Assembly (NCBI RefSeq): GCF_017875275.1
Contig: NZ_JAGGML010000001.1
Span: 4,919,001 to 4,983,000, forward strand
DNA: 64,000 nucleotides
DNA from: Xanthobacter flavus
Lineage (GTDB): Bacteria; Pseudomonadota; Alphaproteobacteria; Rhizobiales; Xanthobacteraceae
Reading direction: 5' to 3'
Made by a program: the position numbers and the translations under genes. Within the stretch, counting starts at the first letter, position 1, and the number at the start of each line of letters is the position of its first letter. This document shows, one piece after another, positions 9,469 to 18,450 of the stretch. The notes beneath the pieces were generated by a model that was not told where the DNA came from, ran no database searches, and saw nothing but the letters and a program-made list of their open reading frames with translations.

Positions 9469-9514
9469 GGCGCGGCTCCCTCACTCTGGACGTGCTGTGA
9501 TTAGCGGAAAAGGC

Positions 9515-10003
9515 TCAGGCCGCTCCGGCGTCGGCGCGGAAATGGCCGCTGCGGCCGCCGGATTTTTCCAAGAGGCGGATGCCTTCGATCCGCATGCCGC
9601 GGTCGGCGGCCTTGGCCATGTCGTAGATGGTGAGGCAGGCGACGGAGACGGCGGTCAGAGCCTCCATCTCCACGCCGGTCTGGCCCGTGACCTTGGCGCG
9701 GGCGGTGACGTGAAGGCCGGGCAAAGCGGGGTCGGGCACCACCTCCACCTCCACCTTGGTCAGCATCAGCGGATGGCAGAGCGGGATCAGCTCATGGGTG
9801 CGCTTGGCGGCCATGATGCCGGCGATGCGCGCCACGCCCAGCACGTCGCCCTTCTTGGCGTTGCCGGAGAGGATGAGGTCCAGCGTCTCCGGTGCCATCG
9901 CCACCCGGCCCTCGGCGAGCGCCTCGCGGGTGGTCGCGTCCTTGTCGGAGACGTCCACCATGCGGGCGGCGCCCTGGTCGTCGAGATGGGTCAGGCTGGC
10001 CAT
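9515..10003 (-). CDS. moaC: Cyclic pyranopterin monophosphate synthase MoaC
   Basis: 162 residues, standard length, starting at the ATG before [20 protein letters not shown]. Diagnostic blocks are [31 protein letters not shown] and the C-terminal [12 protein letters not shown]. With MoaA it converts GTP to cyclic pyranopterin monophosphate, the first step of molybdenum cofactor synthesis. It lies upstream of moeA in the same direction. In many Rhizobiales it directly follows trpC; here a DUF2147 gene sits between. Confidence 0.95.
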   Translation of the reverse strand: MASLTHLDDQGAARMVDVSDKDATTREALAEGRVAMAPETLDLILSGNAKKGDVLGVARIAGIMAAKRTHELIPLCHPLMLTKVEVEVVPDPALPGLHVTARAKVTGQTGVEMEALTAVSVACLTIYDMAKAADRGMRIEGIRLLEKSGGRSGHFRADAGAA

Positions 10004-10122
10004 GGCCGTCGCGGTCTTCCCGGATTCGATGTCGGACGGGAAGATGGCGTCCGCGGCGGCGCCTGTCCACCGCCGCAGCCGCAGGGCGGCGGAAAGGCTG
10101 TGTTGCCGGCGCGGGTCGGCGC

Positions 10123-10539
10123 TCAGCGCAGGCGGGTCCACACCTGCGTCTTGCAGAGGGGAACGACCACGCAGCCGCGCAGCTTCAGCGTGTTGTCGCC
10201 GTCCATGGTGATGGTGCCGGAATAGGTCTTGCCGTCCTCGGCATTGTAGATGCTGCCGCCGGTCCATTCCTGTGGCCCGCCGGAGAAACCGGTGAGGATG
10301 GTGAGGCCCTTCAGCGCCCGGCCGCGCAGCGAGGCGTTGGAATTGTTCACGTCTTTCAGCGCCGGATCGGCCTTCAGCCCTTCCGAGGACACGAGGCGGC
10401 CGCAGAGGCTGGCGCCGCATTTGGAGATTTCCACCTGCCCGCTGCGGGTGGGGGTCTGCCACAGGCCCGTCGGGTCGGCCGCGAAGGCGGGGGTGGCGAG
10501 AAGGGCGGCGGCGAGCGCCGTGAAAAGCGTGGTCCTCAT
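10123..10539 (-). CDS. DUF2147 exported protein
   Basis: 138 residues from the ATG before [20 protein letters not shown], a clear Sec signal peptide with likely cleavage after AFA. The mature part has the DUF2147 pattern: [17 protein letters not shown] near its N-terminus, LCGRLV, a central GLTILTGF, then [18 protein letters not shown]. Four cysteines are visible, compatible with periplasmic disulfides. The family is periplasmic or secreted in many Proteobacteria, with no established reaction that I know. It is placed between trpC and moaC with gaps of about 100 bp on each side, so it may have its own promoter. Confidence 0.8.
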   Translation of the reverse strand: MRTTLFTALAAALLATPAFAADPTGLWQTPTRSGQVEISKCGASLCGRLVSSEGLKADPALKDVNNSNASLRGRALKGLTILTGFSGGPQEWTGGSIYNAEDGKTYSGTITMDGDNTLKLRGCVVVPLCKTQVWTRLR

Positions 10540-10643
10540 GAAGCTGTTCCTCCCGTGAGGCACCGGCGACGCAGGGGCCGGTGCTGCGGCCTCTTCTCGG
10601 GCCGCCTCACGTATTAAGGCGTAACTTCACGTATACGGCAAGC

Positions 10644-11431
10644 CTAGCCGGCGAGCAGCTGGCACGTCGCGGATGCGACATCCTCCTGACGCATCAGGCT
10701 CTCGCCGACGAGGATGGTTCCGATGCCCACCTGCGCCAGCCGCGCAACGTCGGCCGGCGTGAAGATGCCGCTCTCGCCGATGACGATGCGATCCTTCGGC
10801 ACGCGGGGCGCGAGGCGCTCGGAGGTTTCGAGCGTGGTCTCGAAGGTGCGCAAATTGCGGTTGTTGATGCCGATGAGCCGGCAGGGCAGCGCCAGCGCGC
10901 GGTCCAGCTCGGCGTCGTCATGGACTTCAACGATGGCGTCCATGCCATACGCTGCCGCCGCATCCGCGAGGTCGCGGGCGAGGGCGTCGTCCACGCCGGC
11001 CATGATGATGAGGATGCAGTCCGCCCCCCAGGCGCGGGCTTCCGCCACCTGGTAGGTGTCGTACATGAAATCCTTGCGCAGCACCGGCAGGCTCACCGCC
11101 GTCCGGGCGGCCTTCAGATAGTCCGGCGCGCCCTGGAAGGACGGCGTGTCGGTGAGCACCGAGAGGCAGGTGGCGCCGCCGCGCTGGTAGGCGCGGGCAA
11201 GCGACGGCGGATCGAAGTCCGCGCGGATCAGGCCCTTGGAGGGGCTGGCCTTCTTGATCTCGGCGATCAGCGCGGTGCGACCTTCCGAGAGGCTCTGCTC
11301 GATGGCCCCGGCGAAGGGCCGCACCCGGGGCGCGCAGCGGGCGGCGGCCTCGATCTCCGCCAGCGGGCGGGCCTTCTTGGCGGCGGCGATTTCCTCGCGC
11401 TTGTAGGCCTCGATCTTGGTGAGGATGTCGC

Positions 11432-11435
<4 letters not shown>
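10644..11435 (-). CDS. trpC: Indole-3-glycerol phosphate synthase
   Basis: 263 residues forming a single (beta/alpha)8 barrel with no fused TrpF domain. Typical blocks: [12 protein letters not shown] with the catalytic lysine, [63 protein letters not shown] and [10 protein letters not shown]. It closes the indole ring of tryptophan from CdRP. Its ATG overlaps the trpD stop by four bases (ATGA), which indicates coupled translation. Confidence 0.97.
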
Positions 11436-12466
<1,031 letters not shown>

Positions 12467-12487
12467 GGTGTGTCCTCGTCCCCGTTC

Positions 12488-13120
12488 TCAGCCCTTGGCC
12501 TTCTGCGCGTTGAAGGCGGCGGCGATCTCGAGGAAATTGCGGATCAGCGCGTGGCCGTTCTCCGAGGCGATGCTCTCGGGATGGAACTGCACGCCGTGGA
12601 TGGGCAGGCTCTTGTGGGCGAGGCCCATGATGAGGCCGTCTCCGGTGTGGGCCGTGACTTCCAGCGCGTCCGGCAGGGTGTCCCGCTCGACGATCAGCGA
12701 GTGGTAGCGCGTCGCCTGGAAGGAATGGTTGAGCCCGCGGAAGACGCTTTTGCCCTCGTGCAGAATCTCGCTCATCTTGCCGTGCATTGGGGAGGGCGCG
12801 CGCACCACGTCGCCGCCGAACACCTGCCCGATGGCCTGATGGCCGAGACACACGCCGAACATCGGCACGGTGTCCCCCGCCTTGGCGATGAGATCGAGGC
12901 AGATGCCCGCCTCGTTGGGCGTGCAGGGGCCGGGGGAGAGCACGATGGCGTCGGGCTTCTCGGCCAGCACGTCCTCCACGCTCACGGTGTCGTTGCGGTG
13001 GACGGTGACGGTGGCGCCGAGTTCGCCCAGATAATGGACGAGGTTGTAGGTGAAGCTGTCGTAATTATCGATCAGCGTGACCTTCGGGGAGGGATTGGCC
13101 GAAACCTGGGTGGCGGACAT
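12488..13120 (-). CDS. trpG: Anthranilate synthase component II (glutamine amidotransferase)
   Basis: 210 residues. A class I glutaminase with nucleophile Cys91 in FGVCLGHQAIG and the His180/Glu182 pair in QFHPES; the oxyanion block LSPGPCTPNEAG is near residue 62. It supplies ammonia to TrpE. Some alphaproteobacteria fuse trpE and trpG; here they are separate genes with 265 bp of repeat-containing DNA between. PabA-type dual use with PabB cannot be excluded. Confidence 0.95.
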   Translation of the reverse strand: MSATQVSANPSPKVTLIDNYDSFTYNLVHYLGELGATVTVHRNDTVSVEDVLAEKPDAIVLSPGPCTPNEAGICLDLIAKAGDTVPMFGVCLGHQAIGQVFGGDVVRAPSPMHGKMSEILHEGKSVFRGLNHSFQATRYHSLIVERDTLPDALEVTAHTGDGLIMGLAHKSLPIHGVQFHPESIASENGHALIRNFLEIAAAFNAQKAKG

Positions 13121-13218
13121 CTGGAACTCCGGCCCCGCGCCGCTTTAGCGGGAATAGCGGGTGTTAAGGCGAGGAATGACGGACGGTCAATGGTGATGGG
13201 CAGGTAACTCGCGTAGCT

Positions 13219-13332
13219 CCCCTCTCCCCTTGCGGGAGAGGGGTCGGGGGTGAGGGGGCGGCTCAGCCGTCCCGGCCCTCGTGCAAGCGGCGCGAACCCC
13301 TCACCCCGGCACTCTCCCGCAAGGGGAGAGGG
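13219..13332. repeat. Inverted pair of palindromic intergenic elements
   Basis: A plus-oriented copy (13219-13258: CCCCTCTCCCC, TTGCGGGAGAGGGG, then a GGGGGTGAGGGG tail) faces a reverse copy (13297-13332) across about 40 bp. Each copy is itself a hairpin. Related pairs occur near 7.3, 17.8 and 47.6 kb, always between genes. It occupies the trpE-trpG gap, where it could affect transcript stability or termination. Confidence 0.8.
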
Positions 13333-13385
13333 AGTCAGGGCTGCTCCCGCTTCACCATCGCTCGCGACGTGTCATCCCCATCCCC

Positions 13386-14897
13386 TCACTGCCCCTTCCC
13401 GGCGCGGGCGGCGAAGCGGACGGCTTCCTCGCCGGCGCGGAACAGGGCCTTGGCCTTGTTCACGCATTCCTGCTGCTCGCTGTCGGGCACCGAGTCGTAG
13501 ACGATGCCGGCGCCGGCCTGGACGAACATGCGCCCGTCCTTCACCACCGCCGTGCGCAGCACGATGCAGGTGTCCATCTCGCCATTGGCGCCGAAATAGC
13601 CGATGGCGCCGGCATAGATGCCGCGCTTGTCTCTCTCCAGCTCGTCGATGATCTCCATGGCCCGCACCTTGGGCGCGCCGGAGACCGTGCCGGCCGGAAA
13701 GCCCGCCGCCAGCGCGTCCACCGCGTCAAAGCGCTTGTCGATGGCGCCTTCCACATTGGAGACGATGTGCATGACCTGGCTGTAGCGCTCGATGAAGAAG
13801 GAATCCGTCACCTTCACCGTGCCGACGCGGGAGACGCGGCCGGCATCGTTGCGGCCGAGGTCGAGCAGCATCAGATGCTCGGCGCGCTCCTTGGGATCGG
13901 CGAGCAGTTCGGCCGCCAGCGCCTCGTCCTCGGCATGGGTGGCGCCGCGCCTGCGGGTGCCGGCGATGGGGCGCACGGTGACCTTGCCGTCGCGCAGCCG
14001 CACCAGGATCTCCGGCGAGGAGCACACCACCGAGAAGCCGTCGAAGTTGAGATAGACGAGGAACGGCGCCGGATTCACCCGCCGCAGCGCCCGGTAGAGG
14101 GCGAAGGGCGGCAGCGTGAACGGGCTCTCGAAGCGCTGGGAGAGCACCACCTGGAAGATGTCGCCGGCGCGGATGTAGTCCTTCGCCTTTTCCACCATGG
14201 CGCAGAATTCCTCTGCGCCGGTGTTGGACACCTGCGAGACCTCGCCGTGGAACGGCTCGGGGGCGGGGTGGGCGATGGCGCGGTCGAGGTCCGCCACCAC
14301 CTGGTCGAGCCGCTCCAGCGCCGCTTCCCACGCGGCGCGGGGCGAGACGCCCTCCTTCGCCCGCACGGGGGTAACGGCGGTCAGCTCGTCCTTCACGGCG
14401 TCGAACACCACCATCACGGTGGGGCGGATGAGCAGCGCCTCGGGCACGCCGATGGGATCGGGCTTGGCGGGGCCGAGCTTCTCCATCTGCCGCACCATGT
14501 CGTAGCCGAGATAGCCGAACACGCCGGCCGCCATGGGCGGGGCGCCCTCCGGCAGCTCGATGGCGGATTCGGCCAGCAGCGTGCGCAGGGCCTTCAGCGG
14601 CGGCTCCCCGCAGGGCACGAAGGCGGTTTTGTCGGCGTCCGGCGTGCGGTTGATCTCGGCGAGGTCGCCGGAGGCGCGGAAGATGAGATCGGGCTTCATC
14701 CCGATCATGGAATAGCGCCCGCGCGCCTGCCCGCCCTCGACGGATTCGAGCAGGAAGGCGTTGGGCTGGTCGCCGGCGAGCTTGAGGAAGGCCGAGACCG
14801 GCGTCTCAAGATCGGCGACGAGGGTGGTGGAGACCACCTGAGCCTCGCCCCGCATATAGCGCGAGGCGAAGAGGTCGAAGTCGGTGGGTGCGTTCAC
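13386..14897 (-). CDS. trpE: Anthranilate synthase component I
   Basis: 503 residues. The N-terminal half has the LLESVEGG block linked to tryptophan feedback in TrpE. The chorismate-binding half has FQVVLSQRFE, SPEILVRLRDGKV, RPIAGTRRRG, LLDLGRNDAGRVS and AGTVSGAPKVRAMEII. With TrpG it makes anthranilate from chorismate. It begins only 9 bp after the stop of the PpiD-type gene, so it is likely expressed from that gene's transcript. I saw no tryptophan-rich leader peptide because there is no room for one before the start. Confidence 0.96.
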   Translation of the reverse strand: MNAPTDFDLFASRYMRGEAQVVSTTLVADLETPVSAFLKLAGDQPNAFLLESVEGGQARGRYSMIGMKPDLIFRASGDLAEINRTPDADKTAFVPCGEPPLKALRTLLAESAIELPEGAPPMAAGVFGYLGYDMVRQMEKLGPAKPDPIGVPEALLIRPTVMVVFDAVKDELTAVTPVRAKEGVSPRAAWEAALERLDQVVADLDRAIAHPAPEPFHGEVSQVSNTGAEEFCAMVEKAKDYIRAGDIFQVVLSQRFESPFTLPPFALYRALRRVNPAPFLVYLNFDGFSVVCSSPEILVRLRDGKVTVRPIAGTRRRGATHAEDEALAAELLADPKERAEHLMLLDLGRNDAGRVSRVGTVKVTDSFFIERYSQVMHIVSNVEGAIDKRFDAVDALAAGFPAGTVSGAPKVRAMEIIDELERDKRGIYAGAIGYFGANGEMDTCIVLRTAVVKDGRMFVQAGAGIVYDSVPDSEQQECVNKAKALFRAGEEAVRFAARAGKGQ

Positions 14898-14906
14898 GGG
14901 CCGGCC

Positions 14907-16802
14907 TCAGTTCGCCGGGCTGCCGCCGACCGCCTGGGCGAACAGGCGCTCGTTGATCTTCACGCCCAGCTCCTTCTGGATGGCGCCGAGGTACTGCACC
15001 AGCACGTCGTTCTCCAGCTGGCGCGACAGCTCCTGCGTGACGCGGCTGGTGTCCGGCGGCATCTGCTGGGGAATCTCGACCTTGGTCACCTGGAACACGA
15101 TTCGGTCCGGCTCGGGCGATCCGAGGGCGATGCCGAAGCCGCCGTCCTTCACGTCGAACACGGAGGTCACGCTCTCGGCGCTGAACGGGCCTTCGGCGCG
15201 CCCGCGGCGCAGCCCCTCGGCGATCTGGAGCGGGATGTCGGCCTCGGCCGAGACCTGGGCGAGCGGCGTGCCGGCCTTGGCCCTGTCGAGCAGTTCCTTC
15301 GCCTTGGCCTCCACCGCCTTCTCGGTCTCCGCCTCGGTGTAGCGGGCGGTCACGGCCTCCTTGGCCTCCTCGAAGGTGCGGTCGCGGGCGGGGGTGATGG
15401 CGGCGGTCTCGTACCACACGAAGCCGCCGCCCTGCGGCAGCTGCACCGTGTCGGTCTCGACGCCCGGCTGGGCTGCGAAGGCGCCGGAGATCACGTCCGC
15501 GCCGCCGGGCACGTCCACGGCGGCGCCGGCCGTATCGCGGCCGGAGCGGTCCACGTCGTAGCTCGCGAGCTTGAGGCCGAGCTTCTGCGCGGTCTCCGCG
15601 AGCGTGGCGCCGGAGGCGCGCTCGTCCTCCACCTTGTCGTGCATGTCGAGGATGATGCGCTTGGCGCGGTCCAGCTGCAGCTCGGCGACGACCTGCGGCT
15701 TCACCAGCTCGAACGGCTGGAAGGCGCCAGGCACGATCTTGGTGACATGCACCAGCGCCGTGCCGAAGCGGCCCTCCACCGGGGCGCTCACCGCGCCGTC
15801 GGCGAGGGAAAAGGCGGCATCGGCGATCTTCGGATCAAGGATGGCCGACTTGGCGACGAGGCCGAGGTCGGTGTCCTTGGGTGTCAGGCCGCGGGCCGCA
15901 GCAATGTCGGCGAAGGTCGCGCCGCCCTTGATCTTCTCCTCGGCGGCCGTGGCATCGGCGGCGTTGGTGAAGACGATCTGCTGCACCTCGCGCATCTCCG
16001 GCTTGCCGAAGCGGGCGAGGGTGCGGTCGTACTCGGCCTTGGCCTCCTCGTCGGTCACGGTGATTCCGGCCGAGAGGGTGGCGGGAGTGAGCGCGAGCAC
16101 GCTGATCTTGCGGTATTCGGGCGCGCGGAAGGTCAGCTTGTGCGCATCGAAATAGGTGCGCAGCGCCTCCTCGGTCGGCGCAGGCAGGGTGCCGGCGGCG
16201 GCGGGCGTCACGCGGATGTAGGAGGCGGTGCGGGTCTCGCCCTCGAACCGGTTGACCGCCTCCAGCAGCACCTGCGGCACGGAAACGCCGGCACCGAGCG
16301 ACTGCAACAGCTGGTCCCGCACCTGCCGCTGCTTCTCGCTGGCGACGTAGCGCTGCTCCGTCAGGCCGTTGGAGCGCAGCAACTGCTGGAAATAGGCGGG
16401 ATCGAACGCCTTGGCGCCGGGCGCGCGGAAGTTCGGATTCTCGGCGATCTCGCGGGCGATCTGCGCGTCGGACACGGCGAGGGAGAGGCGGGCCGCCTCG
16501 GCGTCCAGCGTCGCGTCGGCGATCATCTGGTTCAGCACCTGCCGGTCAAGCCCGAAGGCGCGGGCCTGCTCGGGCGTGATCGCGCGACCAGCCTGACGGC
16601 TGATGCGCTGGAGCTGGTCGAGATACTCCTGGCGGAACACCTGGGCCGAAATCTCCGTGCCGCCAACGCTCGCGACAGATGACGCGCCCATGCCGCGGAA
16701 CACGTCGGCGATGCCCCACACCACGAAGCTGAGGGTGAGCACGACGAGGAAAATCTTGGCGACCCAGCCGGAGGCGCCCTTGCGGAGTGTCTGAAGGACC
16801 AT
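14907..16802 (-). CDS. ppiD: PpiD/SurA-like membrane-anchored peptidyl-prolyl isomerase chaperone
   Basis: 631 residues, typical of PpiD. A short cytoplasmic N-terminus (MVLQTLRKGASGWVAK) precedes one transmembrane helix at about residues 17-34, then a SurA_N-like chaperone region (VFRQEYLDQLQRISRQAGR) and a parvulin/PPIC domain around residues 260-360 with MREVQQIVF, a domain start typical of the family. PpiD proteins help newly secreted proteins fold at the periplasmic face of the Sec translocon. The gene is divergent from tpiA, and trpE follows after 9 bp. Confidence 0.88.
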   Translation of the reverse strand: MVLQTLRKGASGWVAKIFLVVLTLSFVVWGIADVFRGMGASSVASVGGTEISAQVFRQEYLDQLQRISRQAGRAITPEQARAFGLDRQVLNQMIADATLDAEAARLSLAVSDAQIAREIAENPNFRAPGAKAFDPAYFQQLLRSNGLTEQRYVASEKQRQVRDQLLQSLGAGVSVPQVLLEAVNRFEGETRTASYIRVTPAAAGTLPAPTEEALRTYFDAHKLTFRAPEYRKISVLALTPATLSAGITVTDEEAKAEYDRTLARFGKPEMREVQQIVFTNAADATAAEEKIKGGATFADIAAARGLTPKDTDLGLVAKSAILDPKIADAAFSLADGAVSAPVEGRFGTALVHVTKIVPGAFQPFELVKPQVVAELQLDRAKRIILDMHDKVEDERASGATLAETAQKLGLKLASYDVDRSGRDTAGAAVDVPGGADVISGAFAAQPGVETDTVQLPQGGGFVWYETAAITPARDRTFEEAKEAVTARYTEAETEKAVEAKAKELLDRAKAGTPLAQVSAEADIPLQIAEGLRRGRAEGPFSAESVTSVFDVKDGGFGIALGSPEPDRIVFQVTKVEIPQQMPPDTSRVTQELSRQLENDVLVQYLGAIQKELGVKINERLFAQAVGGSPAN

Positions 16803-16976
16803 CGCTCATTCGTTCAAAGAGCGCCGGAGGCCCCGGCGCGGAAGCGGCGCATCATAGGGAGGGGGAGGGGGCCTCGCAACGGCGCATGGTCGCACCCCTT
16901 TCCAGCGGGCGCACCGCTCTGGTAGGTGAGGCCCTACGTGAGCCATGCTGCTGTTTCAAACCCTGGAGGAACCGAC

Positions 16977-17726
16977 ATGACGGCCGAGCGCCGCCCGCTG
17001 ATCGCAGGCAACTGGAAGATGAACGGCCTGCGTGCAGCCAAGTCCGAGTTGCGGGCTGTGGCGGCCGGCCTTGCCGGTATTTCCGCGGAAACCATGATCT
17101 GTCCGCCCTTTACGCTCATCGGCGCGTTCGCCTCCGATGTCGCGGGCACGCAGCTGATGATCGGCGGGCAGGACTGCCATCCGGCCGAGAGCGGCGCCCA
17201 TACTGGCGACATCTCCGCCGAGATGCTGCGCGATGCCGGCGCGGTGGCGGTGATTCTCGGCCATTCCGAGCGCCGCATCGACCATCAGGAAGGCGATGCC
17301 ATCATCAAGGCCAAGGTGAAGGCGGCGTGGCGGGCGGGCCTGCTGCCCGTCGTCTGCGTCGGCGAGACGCTGGTGGAGCGCGACGCCGGCGAGGCCTGCG
17401 CCGTGGTGACGCGGCAGGTGCGCCAGTCCGTGCCGGAGGGCGCGACGGCGGCGAACCTCGTGATCGCCTACGAGCCCATCTGGGCCATCGGCACCGGCCG
17501 GACCCCCACCACCGACGACGTGGCCGAGGTGCACGGCGCCATCCGCCATATCCTCACCGAACGCTTCGGCGCGGAGGCCAACGGCATCCGCATCCTCTAC
17601 GGCGGCTCGGTTAAGCCGGACAACGCCGCCGCCCTCCTCGCCGTCTCTGACGTGGACGGCGCGCTGGTGGGCGGCGCCAGCCTGAAGGCCGCAGATTTCC
17701 TCGCCATCGCGCGGGCGGCGGGCTGA
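16977..17726 (+). CDS. tpiA: Triosephosphate isomerase
   Basis: 249 residues from ATG 16977, preceded by a good GGAGGA ribosome binding site. Active-site residues are all in place: Asn12 and Lys14 in AGNWKMNG, His96 in LGHSERR, and Glu166 in [11 protein letters not shown]; the phosphate-binding GGSVKPDNA follows. It interconverts DHAP and glyceraldehyde-3-phosphate in glycolysis and gluconeogenesis. In many Rhizobiales tpiA is followed by secG and pyrG; here a repeat-rich spacer and sdhE follow. Confidence 0.98.
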   Translation: MTAERRPLIAGNWKMNGLRAAKSELRAVAAGLAGISAETMICPPFTLIGAFASDVAGTQLMIGGQDCHPAESGAHTGDISAEMLRDAGAVAVILGHSERRIDHQEGDAIIKAKVKAAWRAGLLPVVCVGETLVERDAGEACAVVTRQVRQSVPEGATAANLVIAYEPIWAIGTGRTPTTDDVAEVHGAIRHILTERFGAEANGIRILYGGSVKPDNAAALLAVSDVDGALVGGASLKAADFLAIARAAG

Positions 17727-18103
17727 GGACAGGCGGATCCCGGTATTTTCCCCTCTCCCCTCGAACTCGGCTTTTGCCGAGTTCGAGTCTTTAGGGTCGA
17801 AGTCGGCAACAGCCGACTTCGAGGGGAGAGGATCTCGGCTTTGCCGCGAGACGGGTGAGGGGGCTGGCGCCGCTTTCCCGGGCTTTGGGTCAAAGGGGAC
17901 GATACCCCTCACCCCGCCCTCTCCCGCAAGGGGAGAGGGGGCGCGGTGGCGCCCGGCTACTAGCGGCGGTCTTCGCCGCCCAAAACCCACCGCGACCAGC
18001 CGCCATCCCGGTCCCCACTGGCCAAAGCGGGGGCGATGACCCTATATGCGCCAAACGGACGGGCCTTTTGGCCCGGCCGTTCGCATGCTTTGGAGGTCTC
18101 CTC
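17727..18103. repeat. 377-bp spacer with nested palindromes and an inverted repeat pair
   Basis: No gene is seen. An outer inverted repeat has 14-bp arms at 17752-17765 and 17818-17831. Inside it are a 12-bp perfect hairpin with a TTTT loop (17760-17771/17776-17787) and an 11-bp perfect hairpin with an AACA loop (17797-17807/17812-17822). A third, imperfect hairpin follows at 17832-17852 before a GGGTGAGGGGG tail. A reverse-oriented standard element lies at 17905-17941. The first copy therefore looks like the common intergenic element with additional hairpins inserted in its loop. The rest, up to the ribosome binding site of sdhE, shows nothing specific. Confidence 0.8.
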
Positions 18104-18400
18104 ATGTCCGGCATCATCAGGTCCAGCGACGGCCTCGACGAGCGGCGCCGCCGCATCCTGTTCCGGGCGCGCCATCGCGGGATGCGCGAGATGGACCTCA
18201 TCCTCGGTGGCTTCGCCGATGCCGAGATCACCGCGCTGTCGGACGCGGAGCTTGCAGATTTCGAGGAATTGCTGGAGCCCGAGGACCAGAAGGTCTTCTC
18301 CTGGGTGAGCGGCACCGAACCGATCCCGCCGGAGTTCGACACCGAGCTGTTCCGCAAGATCCGCGCATTCCATTTCTCGGGCCGCGGGCTGCCGGGCTGA
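18104..18400 (+). CDS. sdhE: Succinate dehydrogenase assembly factor 2 (FAD assembly factor SdhE)
   Basis: 98 residues with a GGAGG ribosome binding site before ATG 18104. The family motif RGMREMD has Arg25, Gly26 and Glu29 of the RGxxE signature, and FEELLEPEDQKVFSWVSG matches the C-terminal helices. SdhE promotes covalent attachment of FAD to the succinate dehydrogenase flavoprotein. It lies 50 bp upstream of mfd, an order common in Rhizobiales. Confidence 0.93.
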   Translation: MSGIIRSSDGLDERRRRILFRARHRGMREMDLILGGFADAEITALSDAELADFEELLEPEDQKVFSWVSGTEPIPPEFDTELFRKIRAFHFSGRGLPG

Positions 18401-18418
18401 TCTTGCCGGGCTGATCTT
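18391..18418. repeat. 14-bp tandem duplication across the sdhE stop codon
   Basis: The 14-mer GCCGGGCTGATCTT occurs twice back to back (18391-18404 and 18405-18418). The first copy contains the sdhE stop codon, so the duplication leaves the protein unchanged. Confidence 0.8.
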
Positions 18419-18450
18419 GCGCCCCCCGCCGTCCTTCCGGAGTTCCTGTC

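Noticed and set aside
13121-13385. Tryptophan leader peptide or attenuator before trpG
   Set aside because: The region holds palindromic repeat elements and no short frame with adjacent tryptophan codons.
13281-16682. A 1133-codon plus-strand frame opposite trpE and the PpiD gene
   Set aside because: Both minus-strand genes have complete domains and normal length; the plus-strand frame is a histidine/glycine/alanine-rich shadow.
17760-17822. Treating the hairpins after tpiA only as terminators
   Set aside because: The stems have no T-run after them and lie within a larger symmetric repeat that matches elements elsewhere, so a repeat family explains them better.
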